Assembly (NCBI GenBank): GCA_018857735.1
Contig: JABMCL010001577.1
Coordinates: 375,001 to 439,000, forward strand
Reading direction: 5' to 3'
From: Alviniconcha marisindica
Lineage: Eukaryota > Mollusca > Gastropoda > Provannidae
Length of the DNA stretch: 64,000 nucleotides
Of this stretch, positions 57,356 through 64,000 are shown in pieces. The notes below the pieces were generated by a model. The model saw nothing but the letters and a program-made list of their open reading frames with translations. It was not told the origin of the DNA and did no database searches. The position numbers were made by a program, and so were the translations under genes. Positions within the stretch are counted from its first letter, which is position 1; each line of letters starts with the position of its first letter.

Positions 57356-60348
57356 ACACAAGCACACCAAACTTACCACATACACAGCAGAACCACACAA
57401 AGTGCTTGTCATTTTCCCCTCTTCCAAAAATCTGGCAAAGCCAAAGTCAGCTGTGACAATAGAAAATTAAAAAATCGGAAGCTGAGAAACTCCCAGTGTC
57501 AGACATTCTTATACTAACACACCCAATTTAAAATGTCTTGTAAAAATCTCATCTCTTCAAGCAAAAGCACCTCTCTACCACACTTCCAAACATCCATGTT
57601 AGTTGTCACATGATCATAATCATTCATGAGCATGTTGTACATGTAAGTGTGTATGTGTTGGGGGGAAGGGGGAGGGGGTTGATGGGTGTATTTGTGTGGG
57701 TGTGCAGCAGAAAAATAAGGATTATATAGGGAGGGGAGAGAGACCGAGTATTTGACACTATTTTTCTTTTATTCATTTGTAACATTACAACACACTTCCA
57801 TTTTTGTGCTGAAAATTTATTTACACAGGTAAGTACATCCTTCACACACATACGATCAGAGGTGCAGATGATAAATCATCATTGTCATCACTATCATTAG
57901 AAAGATGGGAATCAGTTCATCAAAGACAAAAACAACAACACACCAATCTTCAGCTGCAGCTGCGTGGGCGGCATGCTCAGCTTGTTGCAGCCCTTGGCGC
58001 AGCAGATTAGGATGTTCTGTGGCTTCAGGTCCCTGTGCATGATGCCCTCGTCTTTCATGGCTTTCAGGGCACTTGCTGAAAAACAGAAGCCAAGTCATGG
58101 GGACTCACAGACGATTATTTCTGAGACCGGTCACAGGGGTCACAAGGTCAACAAGAAGACTAGGGCACAGCAATAACCTGTCAGAGTCATTCCTAGTGAG
58201 CTTCAAGGTCACAGCAGGTCTCCATATCGAAAATGTGGTTAGATAGCTATTTTCGCACATTCCAACCTCACTTTTGATCTTGTGACCAATACAATATGAT
58301 AATACCTTACTAATCCTTAAAAAGGAAATTTGGTTGTCTGCCTTTGACAAATACCAAACAAGTAAATAAAATGTAAGGAAATACTTATACAGTTTCACTC
58401 ACTAAGTGGGAATAAAAACTTAATAAAAATCAAGTAAATAAAAAAGTCAGTAAAAAATATACACAGTTGCACTCAAAATGCTGTCGGTATCATTCACGCA
58501 AATGCTTTTGGACTCTTAATTTAATCTTAAATAACACATACACACACACATGGACGCATGGACACATAAACATGCGCACGCTCCACCACACCTACATCCA
58601 CACGCCCACCTATCAGTCCACCCACATTAAATTGCATAACCTAGCTTACTGAAAAGCCAGGAAGTCCTGGTGGTGGCCGTAGAGAAAATGAAAGTACGGA
58701 GTGGGGGAAGAGAGCGAGAGGGGGGGGGCCAAGGTGAAAAGGAATGAGGTGAAGAGGGAATGCTTTTAAGACTTTAGACTATTATAAGAGATAACCAGAT
58801 GAAGGAAGCAAATACCAACAACAACAAAAAGTGCTTCATACCAATTTGCTGCATAAAGGATGACAGAGTGTTTTCAGAGAGTGTTCTCCTGTCTGCAAAA
58901 TAAATGGAACACTTGATAAAAAGTTTGCTACGTTTTGAGTGTGTGTGCGTGTGTGTGTGTGTGTGTGTTTATGCACGTATATGTGTATGATGTGTGTGTA
59001 TGCATGTGTGTGTGCATGCATGTTTGTGAGTATGGTGTGCATGTATGCATGTGTGAGCGGCTGAGAAAAATGAGAGCATAACCCACTAATTTTTCCTTAG
59101 TGCAGACATGAAATACAAATGTGATACTACTGCGTAAAACATCCAACGTGATATTCATAACATGGTTAATAAAGAATGTTTTGGATGAAAAACAATGGTG
59201 ACAGTATACCTTAGCACTGATTTATTTTCTTTCACATTTTTAACTACCACACAAACCAAGAAGCTTGAAGACCTTAAAAGCAAGACAAACAAGGAAGAGA
59301 GAGAGAGTGAGAGAATGGCTAAACTAAATCCCCCGAATGACACAAAAGTTCAACAACAAAGGTAAAAATCAAATTATACTCACGGCGAAGGTAGTCTGCA
59401 AGGTTGCCCCCATTGCAAAACTGAAACAAGGAAAAATCCCTGATCATACATCATTCTCCATAAAAACAGACCATACCTTTTGTATCTGTCCCCACTGGCA
59501 CTAAAACAGATCATAATTAATTCTCACCCTTCAGTCAATACACACGACTGCACAATTATTTGTTCTGAGAAACTGCACATCATTGTGTTCTGAGTCATGG
59601 CCTGTATTTGTACTGTAACAATAACAGCTGAACTTGTTTTTGAACTTGTCAGCCCCCCAAAAATTCTATGAAGCCTTAGAAAACACAAACCTACCCACCT
59701 AACATGCAGTTTAGGAGTGCTTACTGCTACAGTACTAGCTGAGTCAGTTTTCACGACTGAGTTATAGTTTACTTATAGCTCACTGGTTCCCACTCACACT
59801 GACACTGAATTCCCCTTATTTGGTGTAAAGGCATATACTATTATACAACATGCTTCAGTTCTGCCACATCAGATATCAAAACAGTACCCTGATTAGGCGA
59901 GCGGCGATAGCTCAGTGGTTAGAGCGCCGGACTCGGGATTGAAAGGTCGCGGGTTTGAATCCCTGCAGGAGCGGCGACGGGAGAATTCTCTTCTCCAGGA
60001 TCAATTATTATCCGTTCCACCCCCGTGTTACCGCAGTAGCACGTAAAAGATCCCAGCCATTCTGCCAAAAGTGCAGGTGGCAGGTTACAGCTAAATACGC
60101 ATACACCTTACATATGTGGTTCTGCATGAACTGAGTGACTCGACATGGTGCATGGTTGTATGGTGTACACAAAACATGCACCGAGACGGCAGCAGTTTCA
60201 TGTGGCACCACTGAGTCACTGATGCGGCCAGCGCCGTAAGTACACCACTTCGGTGGATTTCGGCAAAAAGCTCGCTATAACTTGAAAAGCTAGTCACTCA
60301 TGTAGAATCGTGACATGCGAGTGCAGTGTAAGTCTGCTCGAGAGCGGA

Positions 60349-60398
<50 letters not shown>

Positions 60399-62182
60399 CA
60401 GCAATCATCATCGTCAGCATAGTTCAGGAGCTGTGTGAAAAGTTGAGGTGGCCGTCTTGGGCTTCCTCCTAAGTGAGTCTTACGGTTTCTGTGGACGTAA
60501 AGCAACATTGAACCATGCGGCTTCGACATTGGTCACAGTTTGTCCCTAATATGTCAACCGAGGACATGAAGCTCTACTGATCAGTCATCACTGATCATCA
60601 TCATCATCGTCATCATTAGAGATGGCCCTTGTGAGGCTGAGTGTTGAGCCGAAATACTTGGAGAGAGGGGGTACGACAGAGTGATAGGAAACGGTTACAC
60701 ACTGGGGGTGGGGTGGGGAGCGGAGAGAGACACACACAGACAACGACAGACAGACAGACAGAAATTTTTGAAGGAAATGTTGTTGTTAAACATTTATACT
60801 TGTATCCATTTTTTACAAGGTCTCTAGTACACAGTTTTTGCTAGGCCAATCATAATTTCAACTCACCTCCATAATCAAAAACACATATGTTCTGTTTCCT
60901 GAAAAGCAAAAAAATAAATAAATAAAAAATATTTTTTTAAATAATAATAATACACACCACACATGTAAGTTCTACTCGCACACATAATATTCATGACAAA
61001 TTTGGGAATATATTCATGACCAATGAAAATGAATAGATACCGAAGTGAAAAAAAAAGAAGGGTTTTATACACTTTATTGTGCAGGTTACTGGAACCAGTC
61101 TGGAAAATGTCATTTGTTCTTGAAATGTTCTGGCCTTGGCTGCCATACATAATAATCATCCATCTACAAGAATCTATGATTCATCCCCAACGTCCACCCC
61201 ACAACATATCCCTTGGCTTCTTCTGTCTATAAATAAAAGAAAGCAGAAGTATTTTAAAACCATTTCATATTTTCTGTCGTCAGATGACAAGTATAAGCCT
61301 TTCTGAACATGGGTAAAAGTAACAACCCAGACTGCTATTTAAAATGCTTTCCATTCTCAGAGAAATCTTCCTACCCGGCCGTATTGTTCCTTGAAAGGAC
61401 AAAGAATACAAGGTAAGACTAAGAGTACTGTGTCCATGGATTAAAAAACTGAACTGCACATGAGACATGCCCCGGCCTGGCCACTCTGCCGGGCAGTCAA
61501 CTGTGAGATGGGTGGCAAGAAAAGGAAGCGGCACGGATCTGAACACGAGCGACACGTTCAGTACTGCAGAACAGCGACGCAGCATGGAGGATTGTGACAG
61601 TATCATGGAGAAGTCGAAAAACATTGAAGAAAAAATGGACGAAAATCAACTGTTTCTGACTGACTCTGAAGATCGTGGAGGAAGTGTCCGAAAAGCTGCG
61701 GTCTGAGGTGTCCAAGCAGACCAAGTTAATGATCGTCTTATGGACAGAAAGACTGAAAAAAATTAAAGAAAATGTGAAGATAGGCAGGAAGATGTGACTA
61801 CCCTCCATAACAGATTTGATGTAGAACGTGAAAGAAGAAATTACAGTCTAGTACAATATCTGAATATGGCAGGCTAAGTTCAGTGTCAATTAGCTTTGTC
61901 CTGACCGGCTGCAGCAGCGAGACCACGACGCATTGCGAGGGCAACTTTGAAGTGCTGGCAATAATTAACAAGAAGCTAAAACTCGGGCACATTATAATAA
62001 TAATAATAATAATAATAATGTACATTTATCATGCGTTCATCAACGCCCTGAGCGCTCACATGATACATATTAACTTAAATATGATATTCTATACACATGT
62101 AGAGCATAGTCCTACCAAAACAATTTACATAAAGTATTATTATTATATATGTATATAAAAAAATATATAAAAAAACGCACTA

Positions 62183-62261
<79 letters not shown>

Positions 62262-64000
62262 ACTGTAGCAGAAATTGGGTACTGATATTAGTTAGGATGG
62301 AAATACTGTGAGAAGAAGAAGGTTTTCAGTTTGGCTTTAAAAGATGACAGGGTTGAGCAGTGTCTAAGGTCTTGTGGGAGTGAATTCCAAATATGGGATC
62401 CAAAGCAAGAGAAGGTGCGAAAGCCATGAGTCTTGCGTTTGTATTGTTGGAGCAACACATCAGTGTTGCCCATAGAGCTGGCCAATTCTTCAAGGAATAC
62501 CAACGCCAGGTCAGTCATCGTGCGATTCGTATTAAGGTGACACAGAATGGAAGTAATCCAAGGAAATCCAAGCACGCAGGAACCTGAAGAGATCGGGCAT
62601 CGTGATCGTCAAGGACCTGACCCCGCTAAGTAAAGAACGCCGGACCGGATCAGCCTGCACTGACATACAAGGCAGTCATGAGCACCTGGACCAAGGATGG
62701 AAGGACTATTTTTTCGCTCTACTGGCAGACAAGAGGGTTGTCAAGATCGAGAAGGGAGACCTGTCCAAGCTGCCCCTGTGACTGAGCTGAGCGAACCCCA
62801 ACCCCGAGATTCACAGGCTGGCAGCAACCACAGCTAGCGGCCAACACCGGCGTGCCCACGATGTCCTGTCTGTGTCCAGTGGGCCTACACCCAGTGCACC
62901 AACAACATGTCCCATATTGTCTGAGGGAAATGAAACAACCCCACTCTGATAGCACATATTGCGCGCTTTTTGTTGCTCAGTTTTGTTGTTGTTTTTCTCC
63001 ATGTTTATGACTTGATAAATTATTGCAATACGAACAGATTGACTGGATTGTTACTCTGTATAGATTTTGAAAAAGCCTTTGATTCACTCGACCGGTCTTT
63101 CATGGCCAAAGTACTAAAGGCATTCGGGTTTCAGAATGACAGAAAATGGATCAATGTATTTTATAACCACATCAAGTCAACTGTTCTAGTTTATGGGCAG
63201 CCATCTCCTTTTTTCTCTCTCTCTCTTTTTTGTTTTCTGTATAAAGTGGATGTAGACAGGGAGATCCGATATCACCACATTTATTTATTCTTTGCACAGA
63301 AATTTTAGCAATTATGATTAAAGAAACAGAGATATTAAAGGGAGTGACATTAGTGATATTAGTCAGACAGAACATAAAACGTCACAGTTTGCCAATGATA
63401 CTAAATTATTTCAAAATGGTACCTGGTATCTGACATTTTCGGTTATGCCATGATCATGCAAGGTTTTCCAGGAAGAGCAACAATATGTGACCCTACCCTC
63501 CAAAACAAGTCACACTGATACTTATATATATATATATATTAGTCTCCTAAAGAGCATTCCAACATCCATTCCAATAATACCAACATCATCCAGTTCTGCC
63601 AGTTAACTGGTTCATAAGTTACTGAGAATTCAAAGTGACTATCACCAACAGTCCCACTCTGAAAAAAATGGCCTGCAATCTATTGCACTGTAAGATAGTT
63701 ATGCTATAAGAAGCTGATAGACATATAAACTAGGTCTCAAATGATGTTAATGATTATTATGTGAATTTAACAATATAACAAAAAGGCCTGTGAAATTTTG
63801 GTCTTAGTATTAGTACTATTAGTACAGCAGTTCATTTCTAGCAACAGGTATTTCTATGAAACATCACATTTGGCTATCAAAAATAACGTTTTGGGACAGA
63901 GAAGTCACTGAAGCACCTGATTTTGATGAAAACCCAGTGTCGGCCACAGAAGCATGAAAACCCAAAGAATCAACTCACGTTTCTGACCAGCACCTCGTAT
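55032..64000 (-). CDS. ULK1/2 (Atg1/UNC-51)-like serine/threonine kinase, C-terminal kinase-domain exons; 5' part outside window
   Basis: Eight exons with matching phases (60898-60867, 59420-59384, 58892-58842, 58075-57944, 57450-57377, 56559-56402, 55731-55649, 55108-55032) encode 213 residues to TAG. ULK/Atg1 kinases phosphorylate autophagy-initiation partners in the cytosol. Motifs in order: [19 protein letters not shown] (hinge), [26 protein letters not shown] (catalytic loop), a [19 protein letters not shown] insert typical of ULK1/2, ADFGFARF (DFG), [14 protein letters not shown] (activation segment; vertebrates have GSPMYMAPEV), [28 protein letters not shown] and [12 protein letters not shown]. 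The ATP-binding N-lobe is upstream of 64000. The stop falls right after the kinase domain, so the long spacer and C-terminal EAT domain of ULK1/2 are absent from this model. Either this is a short ULK paralogue or the last exon has an unrecognised splice. The introns carry SINE and LINE insertions. Confidence 0.88.
55327..55347. repeat. poly-G run in ULK-like intron
   Basis: About 20 G between the last two exons. Confidence 0.9.
55649..55731 (-). CDS. ULK-like exon: helix H
   Basis: [20 protein letters not shown] and ATERIDI; acceptor TTTTAG, donor ATCG|GTAAAT. Confidence 0.93.
56015..56250 (-). mobile_element. LINE 3' end (family 2)
   Basis: AATAATGTACTCTTTTATGT, CACCAAACTGGAGCACAT, ACAGTCAAAACAAACTTC, two (CA)n tracts, then AGTCAATAGGATAGCTTGAA; collinear with 44010-44230. 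Confidence 0.75.
56402..56559 (-). CDS. ULK-like exon: APE to helix G
   Basis: [33 protein letters not shown] and [13 protein letters not shown]; acceptor CCATAG, donor CCAGA|GTGAGT. Confidence 0.95.
56810..56864 (-). mobile_element. Micro-retroposon-like insert, copy 4, with TSD
   Basis: 55 bp (GTAAGTAAATTGGTGTTTTA ... TATATCAGGGCGAT) flanked by perfect 11 bp repeats TTACTTATGGA at 56799-56809 and 56865-56875. Confidence 0.87.
56912..57350. repeat. Two long (CA)n tracts in a ~290 bp duplication
   Basis: (CA)n at about 56912-56980 and 57259-57350. Flanks repeat GCTCAA..CAnAGnAGCTAATG and CATGTTCATG..CACAC, so unit and tract were duplicated together. Confidence 0.85.
57377..57450 (-). CDS. 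ULK-like exon: DFG and activation segment
   Basis: [25 protein letters not shown]; acceptor GTCACAG, donor GTG|GTAAGT. Confidence 0.95.
57944..58075 (-). CDS. ULK-like exon: catalytic loop
   Basis: [39 protein letters not shown] and LQLKI; the catalytic Asp is in MHRDLKPQN. Acceptor TTTTTCAG, donor ATTG|GTGTGT. Confidence 0.95.
58842..58892 (-). CDS. ULK-like exon: helix D/E
   Basis: [17 protein letters not shown]; acceptor TTTGCAG, donor G|GTATGA. Confidence 0.92.
59384..59420 (-). CDS. ULK-like exon: hinge
   Basis: [12 protein letters not shown]; acceptor TTTCAG, donor C|GTGAGT. Nearly identical to the ULK1/2 motif YCNGGDLADYL. Confidence 0.92.
59899..60400 (+). mobile_element. tRNA-derived SINE, copy 5, best preserved head
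   Basis: A box GATAGCTCAGTGGTTAGAGC and B box GGGTTTGAATCCC are closest to tRNA consensus of all copies. The body lacks ~20 bp after CCAGGATCAATT. The tail is an (AT)n run at 60352-60396. Confidence 0.9.
60415..60620 (+). mobile_element. CCTAATAAG/GTGGACGTAAAG short element with (TCA)n tail
   Basis: ATAGTTCAGGAGCTGTGTGA, TACGGTTTCTGTGGACGTAA, GGTCACAGTTTGTCCCTAAT and CATCATCATCATCG; directly abuts the SINE tail. Confidence 0.82.
60867..60898 (-). CDS. ULK-like exon: beta5/hinge
   Basis: Acceptor TTTTCAG and donor GAG|GTGAGT flank 32 nt. The only frame consistent with the next exon reads [10 protein letters not shown]. Confidence 0.82.
61440..63430 (+). pseudogene. LINE (L1/Tx1-like) ORF1 and RT remains, antisense in a ULK-like intron
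   Basis: ORF1 part: [17 protein letters not shown] (coiled-coil-like), [32 protein letters not shown], then after an insertion [30 protein letters not shown] and [18 protein letters not shown]. The order matches L1-type ORF1 proteins with the .I..AHRxG box. RT part: [40 protein letters not shown] and [12 protein letters not shown] (catalytic box degenerate, AND for ADD). Frameshifts, deletions and stops throughout; inactive. Confidence 0.8.
61994..62446 (-). mobile_element. LINE 3' end (family 1) nested in the ORF1 of the preceding LINE
   Basis: On the - strand [40 protein letters not shown] and TFFFSQYF end a LINE frame. The 3' UTR follows with a (CA)n tract at 62185-62258 and an (ATT)n tail at 61994-62018. 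It splits ORF1 between KLKLGHI and HISVAHRAG. The paralogous copy is at 8205-9110. Confidence 0.82.
63430..63978. other. ULK-like intron; nothing recognised
   Basis: AT-rich, with a short (AT)n at 63523-63538. No N-lobe exon of the kinase (G-loop or VAIK motif) is visible here. Confidence 0.5.
63979..64000 (-). CDS. Possible ULK-like exon at the window edge
   Basis: A strong donor (GAAAC|GTGAGT) follows a frame reading YEVLVRN, which would fit the strand just before RTYVFLIME in a kinase. That frame ends in phase 0, while the next recognised exon needs phase 1, so either a small exon is missing or this reading is wrong. Confidence 0.4.

Noticed and set aside
59899..59985. Functional tRNA gene
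   Set aside because: The tRNA-like head lacks a complete acceptor stem and continues into a SINE body present in several copies.
55032..64000. ULK3 or ULK4 identity
   Set aside because: The catalytic-loop insert before KIADFGFAR and the LRAFYEKN motif match ULK1/2; the HRD and DFG residues are intact, unlike the pseudokinase ULK4.

Overview
This is an animal nuclear genome window. Three genes are split by GT-AG introns, and the rest is dominated by microsatellites, minisatellites, tRNA-derived SINEs, LINE remains, inverted-repeat elements and short retroposon-like inserts. The repeat content suggests a lophotrochozoan, most likely a gastropod mollusc; this is an inference from repeat style, not a marker-based identification. 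There is no sign of bacterial, plasmid or viral gene organisation.

Layout. (1) Positions 78-8017, + strand: the last two coding exons of a protein resembling TTD14 (P-loop plus CYTH-like domain), separated by a 7.6 kb intron holding a ~1.9 kb minisatellite and a SINE. (2) Positions ~8.2-33.3 kb: a 25 kb stretch with no supportable gene, built of tandem arrays (periods about 31, 46, 57, 78, 90, 130 and 206 bp), LINE 3' ends, a SINE, two inverted-repeat elements and long homopolymers. (3) Positions 33324-46465, - strand: a complete eight-exon NUDT9-type ADP-ribose pyrophosphatase of 308 residues; all exon phases agree and the Nudix catalytic box is intact. (4) Positions 46.5-55.0 kb: intergenic, with a decayed LINE reverse transcriptase, a second LINE 3' end, a ~550 bp foldback element and a probable solo LTR. 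(5) Positions 55032-64000, - strand: the 3' part of a ULK1/2 (Atg1)-like kinase gene. Its last intron in the window carries an antisense LINE with ORF1 and RT remains, itself interrupted by another LINE.

The three genes have no evident joint function. NUDT9 hydrolyses ADP-ribose in mitochondria, ULK/Atg1 kinases start autophagy, and TTD14 is a photoreceptor trafficking factor in flies. NUDT9 and the kinase run in the same direction and converge on the TTD14-like gene.

The most unusual observation is a family of about 50-66 bp inserts with nearly identical ends. Three of four are flanked by 9-12 bp direct repeats, so they look like extremely small mobile retroposons.
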